Shown here piece by piece: positions 6,848-13,386 of a DNA stretch of 16,545 bases (the stretch's first letter is position 1; each line of letters starts with the position of its first letter). Source of the DNA: CAZFLD01 sp964519835. GTDB lineage: Bacteria > Spirochaetota > Spirochaetia > DSM-27196 > CAZFLD01. Made by a program: the position numbers and the translations under genes. The notes beneath the pieces were generated by a model. The model searched no databases, was not told the origin of the DNA, and was given only the letters and a program-made list of their open reading frames with translations. The DNA is taken from NCBI GenBank assembly GCA_964519835.1, contig CAZFLD010000083.1:1-16545 (forward strand), in the 5' to 3' direction.

Positions 6848-8860
6848 CTAGTAGAACATACGCCAGGGTCGCACGTGACGAGGTACGCCCTCCGCCCAGA
6901 CACGACCGAAGCCCTCTCGCTCGATAACCTCACCAAAATCCTCAAAGGGATTGTTTTTAATCTTGTTGGCCACCACAAAGTAGTAGGTGTTTGTGAGGAC
7001 GGAGATCTGGGGAACCCGCTCGGCTATGATGGGGTACGCTTCCTTCATGTTTTCCAGGATCTCAGTGTACTCCACCGAACTGACCAGGGCCTCCTCGATG
7101 ATCTCCCGCACATCGTTCTGCCAGGGTCGCCACTCCTCAGGGGTTGTGCTAAGCGGCGTGAAATCCGCGTTCTGTCCCTCGGACAGCGGCGCCCAACGTC
7201 CCGGTTGAAACACCGGTCGTAGGGGGTTCACACCCCAGTAGATGGCCGCTTCGTAATCCGCATCTTGGAGGTTGTTGAGTCTGCGGTAGAAGATCGATCC
7301 GTCGAGGGTGGACAAAAACACGGTCAATCCGATTTCTTGAAGGTTCTCCACCGCCACCTCAGCGGTTCGAAGCCGGTCGCTGTGCGCGGTGTTCACCATA
7401 ACCGTGAACTCTATGGGCTCACCCGCCCGCGGATTATCGGACGGAAACTCCAGCACACCGTCGCCGTCGCTGTCTACTACGCCCATTTCCGACAAGATAG
7501 AGACTGCCTGGTCGGGGTCGTACGAGGCGGCATATTCAGAGTAGATCTCTTCGTCGTAACCGGACGTTCCCGGCGACGGAAGATTGGCCCAAAGCGTGGT
7601 GATAAGGGGTCGAGTAAAGAGGTTTGCCGCCTCTTCACGGTCTACCGCATGATTGACCGCTCGAATAAAGCGGGGATCACTAAACAACGCTGCGAGGCCC
7701 TCGTCAGGCGTATCAAGGTTAAAGACGATATTGTGCTCGCCGCCCGTTACCGGAGTGATGTAGACGGTATAGTCGCCGGTTCCCTCTTGCTGCTTGAGGA
7801 CCGAGTACTGGCCAACTTGCTGCTCCCAAAGATAGAAGTCGATCTCTCCCGCAATCATACCCAGGGCAATACTCTCGCGGTCCAGGTAGCGGCGCGCAAT
7901 CATTCTGTCGGCGTAGGGCAGTTGGTTTCCCTCTTGGTCGACCCGCCAGTAGTAGGGGTTTCGCTCCATAATCAGAATGTTGCCACCGGCGACCTCCGTT
8001 GGAACCCAGGGAGACAAAACGGCGCTGGGTTCATCGGTCGATCCGGGCCGGCGGGCATTGTTCCAGTCCTCGACCGTGGCGTCGTCGTTGTAGTCGGGGT
8101 GATACTCCGTCATCTGGTGTTTGGGCAGCCACATGTAATTCCACCACAGTCCGGGAGTAAGCAACTGATTCAGCAGGTTGACTCGGGGCTCTCTCGTAAT
8201 CACGGTGAAGGTGTATCGGTCAATCTGTTCAAAGCGCACGTAGTTGTCGGGGTCGATGTCCACAAAGCCGTTGTCATCCACGGGCTCGGATGCGCTTATC
8301 TCGCGGAAGGGGTTCCGTTGGCCGATGTTGATCTTGCCGTTTAGGACAACGTCGTTGTACGTAAACATGATGTCCTCGGTGGTGAACTCAACGCCGTCGG
8401 ACCACTTTACACCTTCGCGGAGCCGAAATGTGATCTCGAGGCCGTCGTCAGATACTTCGTATGACTCGACCAGGTTGGGCTCATTCTCGCCTTGGTTTGG
8501 GAAGCCCAAATTGAGCAGCGTTTCCTCAAAGGCCTGTGCATAGATGTTGGTTCCCGTCTGCACGTAGGAGTTCCACGGGTTCTCAATGGGCTGGGTACCG
8601 CCGATTTTTAGCTCGCGGACGTAGTTTCCAACTGAAGGAGCCATTTCTACATACGGGTTGTCGGGCAATCGCTCTTCCACCGGCGGCAGGTCGCCGGCGG
8701 ACACCATTTCAGCAAGCATCGGCGCCTCTGAGAACTCGGACATACCGGACGGTTGGTCCGATGGGCCATCCGTCGCCTCTTGACTGCCGCCCGACCATCC
8801 AATGGCCGGTACAAGCGCCATAAAAAGGACGACAAGGCCAAATCTGGTGACGTTTCGCAT
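6848..8860 (-). CDS. ABC transporter family 5 substrate-binding protein (OppA/DppA-like, likely oligosaccharide type)
   Basis: This is a 670-residue secreted solute-binding protein of the SBP_bac_5 family. A Sec signal (M-R-N-V-T-R-F-G-L-V then hydrophobic) ends near residue 23. There is no lipobox cysteine, and G-G-S-Q-E follows, a spirochaete-like pattern. Family features are the F-E-E-T-L-L-N segment (111-117), F-R-L-R-E-G-V-K-W-S-D-G (145-156), and F-S-D-P-R-F-I-R-A-V-N-H-A-V-D-R (393-408). The E-A-P-M-L-A-E-M-V block (45-53) and P-P-V-E-E-R-L-P (59-66) belong to long relatives that I associate with sugar rather than peptide uptake (recalled, not searched). A D-S-D-G-D-G-V-L-E loop (463-471) resembles a calcium-binding loop. 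The ATG at 8860 has a near-perfect AAGGAGGT about 5 nt upstream. It is the first gene of the operon. Confidence 0.93.
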   Translation of the reverse strand: MRNVTRFGLVVLFMALVPAIGWSGGSQEATDGPSDQPSGMSEFSEAPMLAEMVSAGDLPPVEERLPDNPYVEMAPSVGNYVRELKIGGTQPIENPWNSYVQTGTNIYAQAFEETLLNLGFPNQGENEPNLVESYEVSDDGLEITFRLREGVKWSDGVEFTTEDIMFTYNDVVLNGKINIGQRNPFREISASEPVDDNGFVDIDPDNYVRFEQIDRYTFTVITREPRVNLLNQLLTPGLWWNYMWLPKHQMTEYHPDYNDDATVEDWNNARRPGSTDEPSAVLSPWVPTEVAGGNILIMERNPYYWRVDQEGNQLPYADRMIARRYLDRESIALGMIAGEIDFYLWEQQVGQYSVLKQQEGTGDYTVYITPVTGGEHNIVFNLDTPDEGLAALFSDPRFIRAVNHAVDREEAANLFTRPLITTLWANLPSPGTSGYDEEIYSEYAASYDPDQAVSILSEMGVVDSDGDGVLEFPSDNPRAGEPIEFTVMVNTAHSDRLRTAEVAVENLQEIGLTVFLSTLDGSIFYRRLNNLQDADYEAAIYWGVNPLRPVFQPGRWAPLSEGQNADFTPLSTTPEEWRPWQNDVREIIEEALVSSVEYTEILENMKEAYPIIAERVPQISVLTNTYYFVVANKIKNNPFEDFGEVIEREGFGRVWAEGVPRHVRPWRMFY

Positions 8861-8865
8861 CTACT

Positions 8866-8873
8866 ACCTCCTT
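8866..8873 (-). promoter_or_regulatory. Strong ribosome binding site of the substrate-binding protein gene
   Basis: AAGGAGGT reads on the minus strand about 5 nt before the ATG at 8860. It is the strongest Shine-Dalgarno match in the window apart from that of the methyltransferase. This fits the high expression usually required for binding proteins. Confidence 0.8.
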
Positions 8874-8949
8874 GGGTATTCCCGGCGTCCGATCAACGCC
8901 TCGGGTCTAATAAAGGGATTTTGAGCCTTTTACGGCTCGCTTTACGTAT

Positions 8950-8978
8950 CGTGTACCATATTTGGTCTAATTTGTCAA
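8950..8978 (-). promoter_or_regulatory. Promoter of the transporter operon with embedded operator
   Basis: On the minus strand a perfect -35 TTGACA (8973-8978) is followed by a 17-nt spacer and a weak -10 TACACG (8950-8955). The operator (8953-8970, minus-strand sequence TTAGACCAAATATGGTAC) fills the spacer and touches the -10. Bound regulator would block RNA polymerase. The promoter begins about 10 nt after the regulator gene's stop, so the operon can be transcribed separately from the regulator. A further half-site-like TTAGACC occurs at 8904-8910 in the leader. Confidence 0.65.
8953..8970. promoter_or_regulatory. Operator site 1 (predicted GntR/LacI-hybrid regulator binding)
   Basis: The plus strand reads GTACCATATTTGGTCTAA, an imperfect inverted repeat (ACCA...TGGT). 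Near-identical 18-mers occur at 16177-16194 and, on the minus strand, at 10083-10100. The repeated sequence and the shared promoter geometry are seen directly. Assignment to the adjacent regulator is inference from proximity and from the site in that regulator's own promoter. Confidence 0.65.
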
Positions 8979-8987
8979 CGAAAAACT

Positions 8988-10061
8988 TCAGGCGAGATGT
9001 GGAGCAGGGCCGGAGGACTCCCCGACGTAGAGCTTGAACGCCGCCGGCTCCATAAGCAAACTCGAGCTCCACTCTTCGATGTTCCCCCCAGACATAAACC
9101 AGTCGAAACAGGCTCGTAAAAACGGGTCGAGCGAGGTACTCCGCAGTGAAGTCAGCGTCGGCACAACGTACTTGGCCAGGGGAGAATGCACGGTGCACAC
9201 CGACACATCACGCCCCACGGCAATGCCACGGGACCACAGGGCTCGAACGACTCCGATTGCAGCGTTGTTGGTGGTGGTACAGACCGCGGTCTCCGTCATC
9301 CGACCCGATTCGACTCGCTCCGTCATGAGGTCAAACGAGTCGCCGATGATTTGGCCGAACTCCTGTACCGGTTCGTTGACAAGAGTCCCGTCCACACGGT
9401 GCATTCGGCACCAGAGGTTCCATTCGTCGAGGTACGAGCGGATCTGCGCACTTTCCGGCTGGGTGTTGAACAGCAGGATTCGGCGGTGACCGAGGTCGTA
9501 AAGATGGTCCCACAGTCCCCGCAGAAAACGCGCGGGAAAGCGCACGATCGAAGGAATTCCCAAGGAGGACCAATCTTGGTCGAGGACAACCAGGCGTTCG
9601 CTCTCGGCGATGATGGACTGGGTGTCGGTATCCACTGTCTGGTCACCCGGCAGTAAAAATACGCCGTCCATGCGGGCCAGCAACGAGTGGAGCACCGGTT
9701 CGTTGAAGTGGCGGACGAGCTCGGTCCGAACCACCGCATGCTCGCCTTCCAACTTGGCCTGGATTGCCTGATTCCACTCGAAAAAGAGCTGATTGTCGTT
9801 TCCCGGCTCCATTGTGTGGGCAATCAGGGCGATCTGGCCTCGTTTTTTCCCCGCGGAGTCTCGTCGACCGACCTCGATACGGCCGTTTGAAAGACGGGAC
9901 AACATGCCGTCGTCAATTAGAAGGTCGATGGCTTTGCGGAGTGTCATGCGGCTGGTGTACAGCTCCTGCGACAGCTGCCGTTCCGCCGGAAAGCCGTCGA
10001 GATCGTAGTCGCCCCGTTCAATACGATCGTTGAGAATGCGTACTATCTGTTTTGTCGTCAT
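8988..10061 (-). CDS. GntR-type transcriptional regulator with LacI-like ligand-binding domain (AraR-type hybrid)
   Basis: This is a 357-residue regulator. Residues 1-66 form a GntR winged helix-turn-helix (F-P-A-E-R-Q-L-S-Q-E-L at 24-34, recognition helix around 37-50 with S-R-M-T-L-R-K-A-I). From about 75 onward (R-G-Q-I-A-L-I) there is a periplasmic-binding-protein-like effector domain of the LacI type, which typically senses a sugar. The ATG at 10061 was chosen because it opens the canonical M-T-T-K-Q-I-V-R-I-L helix. A longer frame to 10109 crosses the predicted promoter. There is no strong Shine-Dalgarno site, so translation may be weak. The start codon sits in a half-operator (TAGACCAAATG). 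It lies directly upstream of the transporter operon on the same strand, so it is likely a local, autoregulated repressor of the uptake genes. Confidence 0.9.
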   Translation of the reverse strand: MTTKQIVRILNDRIERGDYDLDGFPAERQLSQELYTSRMTLRKAIDLLIDDGMLSRLSNGRIEVGRRDSAGKKRGQIALIAHTMEPGNDNQLFFEWNQAIQAKLEGEHAVVRTELVRHFNEPVLHSLLARMDGVFLLPGDQTVDTDTQSIIAESERLVVLDQDWSSLGIPSIVRFPARFLRGLWDHLYDLGHRRILLFNTQPESAQIRSYLDEWNLWCRMHRVDGTLVNEPVQEFGQIIGDSFDLMTERVESGRMTETAVCTTTNNAAIGVVRALWSRGIAVGRDVSVCTVHSPLAKYVVPTLTSLRSTSLDPFLRACFDWFMSGGNIEEWSSSLLMEPAAFKLYVGESSGPAPHLA

Positions 10062-10079
10062 TTGGTCTATCCATTTTTG

Positions 10080-10108
10080 ATTATGGACCAAATTGGGTAA
10101 ACAGGCCA
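10080..10108 (-). promoter_or_regulatory. Predicted autoregulated promoter of the GntR-type regulator
   Basis: On the minus strand a good -10 CATAAT (10080-10085) lies 17 nt after a poor -35 TGGCCT (10103-10108). Operator site 3 occupies the spacer, and its sixteenth base begins the -10, exactly as at the two other sites. The weak -35 suits a low-level repressor gene. The TSS would fall about 10-15 nt before the start codon, giving a very short leader. Confidence 0.5.
10083..10100. promoter_or_regulatory. Operator site 3, in the regulator's own promoter
   Basis: The minus strand reads TTACCCAATTTGGTCCAT. It matches sites 1 and 2 in the TACC and TTGGTC cores. A second half-site (ATTTGGTC, 10060-10067, plus strand) overlaps the regulator start codon. 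With the GACCAAAT at 10086-10093 it forms a perfect 8-bp inverted repeat separated by 18 nt, which could allow cooperative binding. Confidence 0.6.
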
Positions 10109-10254
10109 CTCACTTGGGAGGTGTGGGGACCTCTTCGAAGCAACCTGGGCTGATCGCCCCTGTTGACTGAAGCGGAAATCAAAGTAGGCCCGTAGTGTCT
10201 AGCGGGAAGGCTGATAGGAGACCAAAACCACGTAGCTCGCTTAATAAGGTCGTT

Positions 10255-10262
10255 TGAGGAGG
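10255..10262 (+). promoter_or_regulatory. Ribosome binding site of the methyltransferase gene
   Basis: TGAGGAGG lies about 8 nt before the ATG at 10271 on the plus strand and fixes this start. The divergent intergenic region 10062-10270 also holds the regulator promoter. I found no convincing -35/-10 pair for the restriction-modification genes: a TTGACT at 10163-10168 has no -10 at the right distance. Confidence 0.75.
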
Positions 10263-10270
10263 TAACGCAA

Positions 10271-11269
10271 ATGCACATTGACTCGGATACTGCGCTCAAG
10301 TACGCTTTCGGGATGTTTGGGCCAGAGACAACAATCGGCACAAAGCTCGGCCCTTCCGAGCGGGTTGTCCTGCACGAGGGGAACACGTTGGACTTTCTGA
10401 AGTCTTGTCCCGACGGATATTTCAAGCTGATCGTCACGTCGCCTCCGTACAACATTGGCAAAGAATACGAGAAACGTCTCGAAATCGACACATACCTGAC
10501 CCAACAAGCAGATGTGATCAGCGAATGTGTTCGGTGTCTCTCCCCAAGCGGCAGCATCTGCTGGCAAGTCGGCAACTACGTGGATAAAGGCGCCATTGTG
10601 CCACTTGACGCTCTACTATTCCCTGTGTTTCAACAGCACGGCTTGAAGATGCGTAATCGTATTGTTTGGCACTTCGAGCACGGCCTCCACTGTACCCGTC
10701 GATTCTCCGGGCGATATGAGACAATTAACTGGTTTACCAAATCGGATGAGTATACGTTCAATCTAGACCCCGTCCGGGTCCCGCAGAAATACCCCGCAAA
10801 AAAACACTTCAAAGGCCCCAAGGCGGGGCAGTACTCCGGCAACCCACTTGGAAAAAACCCTGGCGACCTGTGGATTATCCCAAATGTAAAGAGCAACCAC
10901 GTCGAAAAGACATCGCACCCCTGCCAGTTTCCAGTCGAACTGATCGAGAGGCTAGTGCTATCACTGACCGATCCGGACGATTGGGTCTACGACCCGTTTC
11001 TCGGCACCGGGTCGTCAATAATCGCTGCGATTCTTCATGATCGCCGGGGAGCCGGCTCGGAAGTCTCCTCTCGGTACGTCGAGCTAAGCCGCGAGCGCAT
11101 TAGCGCCGCAATCCGTGGTGAGCTGAAGACCCGCCCCATGCATCGACCAGTGTACGATCCCCAAAAAAGCGGTAACAAACTGACCGTCGCTCCGTGGAAC
11201 GATAACGATAAAACAACGATACCACTATTCGAGACGCCTTCCGTTTCTCCACACCGAGGCGTAGATTGA
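10271..11269 (+). CDS. Type II DNA methyltransferase (beta class, probably N4-cytosine), predicted RGATCY
   Basis: This 332-residue SAM-dependent DNA methyltransferase has the catalytic motif IV T-S-P-P-Y (56-60, in V-T-S-P-P-Y-N-I-G-K) before the SAM-binding motif I D-P-F-L-G-T-G-S (241-248). That order defines the beta class. T/S-P-P-Y rather than D-P-P-Y favours N4-cytosine over N6-adenine methylation, though T-S-P-P-Y is also seen in some adenine enzymes. S-H-P-C-Q-F-P-V-E-L (215-224) is the usual segment before motif I. A variable 130-200 region could hold the target recognition part. It protects host DNA from the endonuclease encoded directly downstream, whose start codon overlaps this stop by 4 nt (TTGA). 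The specificity is inferred from the endonuclease. It lies on the strand opposite to all other confident genes here, as expected for a mobile defence module. Confidence 0.92.
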   Translation: MHIDSDTALKYAFGMFGPETTIGTKLGPSERVVLHEGNTLDFLKSCPDGYFKLIVTSPPYNIGKEYEKRLEIDTYLTQQADVISECVRCLSPSGSICWQVGNYVDKGAIVPLDALLFPVFQQHGLKMRNRIVWHFEHGLHCTRRFSGRYETINWFTKSDEYTFNLDPVRVPQKYPAKKHFKGPKAGQYSGNPLGKNPGDLWIIPNVKSNHVEKTSHPCQFPVELIERLVLSLTDPDDWVYDPFLGTGSSIIAAILHDRRGAGSEVSSRYVELSRERISAAIRGELKTRPMHRPVYDPQKSGNKLTVAPWNDNDKTTIPLFETPSVSPHRGVD

Positions 11270-11877
11270 AGATTGCGGAAACTTACTCTCATCTTAATGG
11301 ACTCGAATTTCTACTCGTTCACCGAGGCGAGCTTTGGTCTGAGATACAAGCGGTCATTAGGCAAGTCGATGCTAAACAGTGCCAAACCAAAGTGTCGAAG
11401 GAAAAAACGATGAAGGGCAAGCTTCTGTATAGTCCAATCGACCTAAACGCGAACTTCAAGACACTGCTCGCGGCAGCGGGTTGGGGGGAAAGTCGCGTCA
11501 GCTACTGGGTAACTAGGAGCGAAAAACTGATTCGCAGGACTCTTGCGCTCGATCCTTCAGTTCAGAAGCAACAAATCGAGGAGGCTGGAGAGGAGGCTAT
11601 CTTCAGCTACAACCAGACTGATTTTGTAAAGGACCGCGTCGCTATCGAAGTCCAATTCGGAAAGTATGCATTCGTGGCCTATGACCTTTTTGTCAAACAC
11701 TTGGCATTTTACGTGGGCGACCAGATAGATGTCGGGATCGAAATACTGCCCATGAAGGCACTTCAGCGCGAGATGAGCTCAGGGGTACCCTACTACGAGG
11801 GAGAGTTTTACAATGTTGTCCGTCAGGGAAGAGGCGTTCCCGCCGTTCCACTCGTCCTTCTCGGCGTATCGGCATAG
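11266..11877 (+). CDS. Type II restriction endonuclease, BstYI/BglII family, predicted RGATCY
   Basis: This is a 203-residue endonuclease, the same length that I recall for BstYI, with close similarity along its length (for example Y-S-H-L-N-G-L-E-F-L at 7-16 and M-S-S-G at 170-173). The BglII-type active site D-x8-E-x-Q is present as D119, E128 and Q130 in T-D-F-V-K-D-R-V-A-I-E-V-Q. Lysine 133 and serine 172 sit where BstYI has residues linked to tolerating both R-GATC-Y variants; BglII differs there. The start is TTG 11266, supported by matching the BstYI N-terminus (M-K-I-x-E-x-Y-S-H-L) and by the TTGA overlap with the methyltransferase stop. The weak TTG and coupling should keep nuclease levels below methylase levels. 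No controller protein gene is seen. Confidence 0.92.
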   Translation: MKIAETYSHLNGLEFLLVHRGELWSEIQAVIRQVDAKQCQTKVSKEKTMKGKLLYSPIDLNANFKTLLAAAGWGESRVSYWVTRSEKLIRRTLALDPSVQKQQIEEAGEEAIFSYNQTDFVKDRVAIEVQFGKYAFVAYDLFVKHLAFYVGDQIDVGIEILPMKALQREMSSGVPYYEGEFYNVVRQGRGVPAVPLVLLGVSA

Positions 11878-12147
11878 CCCTCGGTCCCGGGATACCGCAC
11901 GGCAGCTCAAGATAAAACGGACAGCTGTCTGAAGGAGGCGAATCCTCGGCGACAGGATGAACGGGTGTCCGTTTTCGCGTCGATCTACGGCATGGAATTT
12001 CGTCCTCAAGCTGTCTCCGGTGGTCTCAATTAGGTAGGCATAAAAGGCAAGGCTATCTACGAACGCGTAGGCGATGCTGGGGCCGCCAATGATACAGCGC
12101 TCCTCGATGATCGGTGCAAGCAACTTCTTCGAGCTTGCCGTGGCCAT
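11779..12147 (-). CDS. Doubtful hypothetical protein
   Basis: This is a 122-residue frame from ATG 12147, with AAGAGG only 3 nt upstream; a GTG at 12165 would add six residues. I do not recognise the protein. It is of mixed composition with no signal peptide or clear membrane segment. Its last 99 nt run antisense to the conserved 3' end of the endonuclease gene, and its middle spans the inverted repeat at 11914-11975. Both weigh against it being a real gene. It may be a chance frame or a remnant. Confidence 0.2.
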   Translation of the reverse strand: MATASSKKLLAPIIEERCIIGGPSIAYAFVDSLAFYAYLIETTGDSLRTKFHAVDRRENGHPFILSPRIRLLQTAVRFILSCRAVSRDRGLCRYAEKDEWNGGNASSLTDNIVKLSLVVGYP

Positions 12148-12360
12148 GAGCCTCTTTTGATTCACTGCCGCGGGGGGATATTGAAATCAGAAGTGGGCGT
12201 GCTTTCGCAGGTGCCCGTTATGCTGAGCCTGGGACGGTCTACGAATCATATTCGCGCGAAGTTCATCGCGCGATCGGCGGCCACGCGCCGAGTGGCAACG
12301 CTTAAAGTTATCAAGGCGCTTCCCGACGAACCCCCTGCGGGACGATTGTTGGCTGCATCT
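11878..12360. other. 483-bp gap between endonuclease and desaturase without a confident gene
   Basis: This stretch separates convergent genes (endonuclease on plus, desaturase on minus). It contains a perfect 10-bp inverted repeat (11914-11923 / 11966-11975) and a doubtful minus-strand frame (11779-12147). The right half, 12166-12360, holds no recognisable gene, RNA or repeat. It may be the scar or flank of the restriction-modification insertion, and decayed gene remnants cannot be excluded. Confidence 0.5.
11914..11975. repeat. Perfect 10-bp inverted repeat flanking 42 nt; possible bidirectional terminator or structured element
   Basis: AAAACGGACA (11914-11923) pairs perfectly with TGTCCGTTTT (11966-11975). 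Inside are smaller pairings, such as GAGG (11935-11938) with CCTC (11944-11947) and a palindromic ACAGCTGT at 11921-11928. The T-run at the end of the right arm, and the mirrored A-run on the left, would suit a transcription terminator in either direction between the convergent genes. The 42-nt centre is long for a simple terminator; a tiny mobile element with terminal repeats is an alternative. Confidence 0.4.
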
Positions 12361-13386
12361 TTAACGCAGCTTCGGAGGATTCGCGCTCGGCGGGAACTCG
12401 GGGATATATCGGTACTCGGGATCCCGGCGATAGCGCCGTTTGACTGTGATGAGGTGTGCGAGCCCCCGCCAGTATTCGTGAATCGGAACGGGCAAGTCGG
12501 GCTCGAGGGCCTTCCGAAGCCTCTTGAGATTGTAGAACGGAACGGCGGCGTACATATCGTGCTCCGCGTGGTAGTTCATGTGCCAGTACAAAAAACTCAT
12601 AACCGGACCAAAATCCGCAGTGTAGGCGTTGACGCGCCAGTCCGGCACGTTGTGAGCCAGACCGGTGTGCTGCTGCTCTTGGCAGCCACGGCTCAACCAC
12701 CTGCCGACAAATGGACTGAAGGATACCGTAAAGATCAAGATCCAGAGGCCGGTGGCGGCAAACACCACGGCCAAAAGGACATGGCCGAGTATCAGGATTC
12801 GAGCCCAGCGCACCAGCTCGCGTGTGCGAATGTCTTCTTTTGGAATAAGGGGGCACCAAAAGAAAAAGTCGACGTTTGTGTTGCCGAGGGCGTGTTGCAA
12901 GTTGGTCCAGAGAAGCTTTTTGATGTAGGTGGGATCGACGGTGATCCACCCGACAACGGTAAGCCACGTAAACGGCACCGGATTTTTCGGCCGCTCGAGG
13001 TCGTGTGTGTCGTATGAAGTAAACTGATGGTGGCGCCGGTGGCTTTCCTTGAAGTGGAAGTAGCTATTCCAACTCAGAAAGGCAAAAAGACGAAAAAAGA
13101 AGTTGTTCAGTCGCTTACTCTTGAACGCGGTCCCGTGGGAAAGCTCGTGCACGGCCGCGCCCATCCCGACAAATCCCACAAACATTGAGTGCACGTAGGC
13201 GGCGACGATCATCCAGCCCCACAGACCACGCAGAAAAAACAGGAGCGATAGGGCCGTGGTGGCGTAGTAGATGAGCACAAACGCCGTGGCGTGGAAGAAC
13301 GCTTTGCGGTCGTTCGGCTTGGTCAGCTCCCGCAACACCTCCCGGTCTATCGGCGACCGATACCAGTCGATCCGCTTACTCACCAT
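12361..13386 (-). CDS. Membrane fatty acid desaturase family protein
   Basis: This is a 341-residue membrane protein of the FA_desaturase superfamily (di-iron, histidine-box enzymes). Hydrophobic segments lie at about 33-52, 57-77 and 196-223. Histidine boxes are H80-E-L-S-H84, H116-R-R-H119-H120 and H273-A-E-H276, with a further conserved Q239-H240-T-G-L. In the third box the usual final HH is H276-D277, an unusual replacement of a normally iron-binding histidine. V-P-F-Y-N-L (282-287) follows, as in relatives. The ATG at 13386 overlaps the GH2 stop by 11 nt, so it is co-transcribed and coupled to the glycosidase. Desaturation or hydroxylation of an acyl chain in a lipid or glycolipid is the family expectation; the actual substrate is unknown. 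Confidence 0.85.
   Translation of the reverse strand: MVSKRIDWYRSPIDREVLRELTKPNDRKAFFHATAFVLIYYATTALSLLFFLRGLWGWMIVAAYVHSMFVGFVGMGAAVHELSHGTAFKSKRLNNFFFRLFAFLSWNSYFHFKESHRRHHQFTSYDTHDLERPKNPVPFTWLTVVGWITVDPTYIKKLLWTNLQHALGNTNVDFFFWCPLIPKEDIRTRELVRWARILILGHVLLAVVFAATGLWILIFTVSFSPFVGRWLSRGCQEQQHTGLAHNVPDWRVNAYTADFGPVMSFLYWHMNYHAEHDMYAAVPFYNLKRLRKALEPDLPVPIHEYWRGLAHLITVKRRYRRDPEYRYIPEFPPSANPPKLR

Noticed and set aside
7265..8344. Long plus-strand open frame of 359 codons
   Set aside because: It is fully antisense to the binding-protein gene, whose protein is clearly conserved, and its translation has no recognisable domain. It is a shadow of high-GC codon usage.
8785..8800. Lipoprotein signal for the binding protein
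   Set aside because: No cysteine occurs near the signal cleavage region; W-S-G-G-S-Q-E follows the hydrophobic stretch.
8923..8938. GAGCC/GGCTC stem-loop as a terminator of the regulator gene
   Set aside because: The stem is only 5 bp with no T-run following on the minus strand, and it lies downstream of the operon promoter. At most it is a small leader hairpin.
10163..10168. TTGACT as -35 of a methyltransferase promoter
   Set aside because: No -10-like hexamer lies 15-19 nt downstream.
12157..13017. Plus-strand open frame of 286 codons near the desaturase
   Set aside because: Most of it is antisense to the desaturase. The first 200 nt in the gap show no recognisable protein either.
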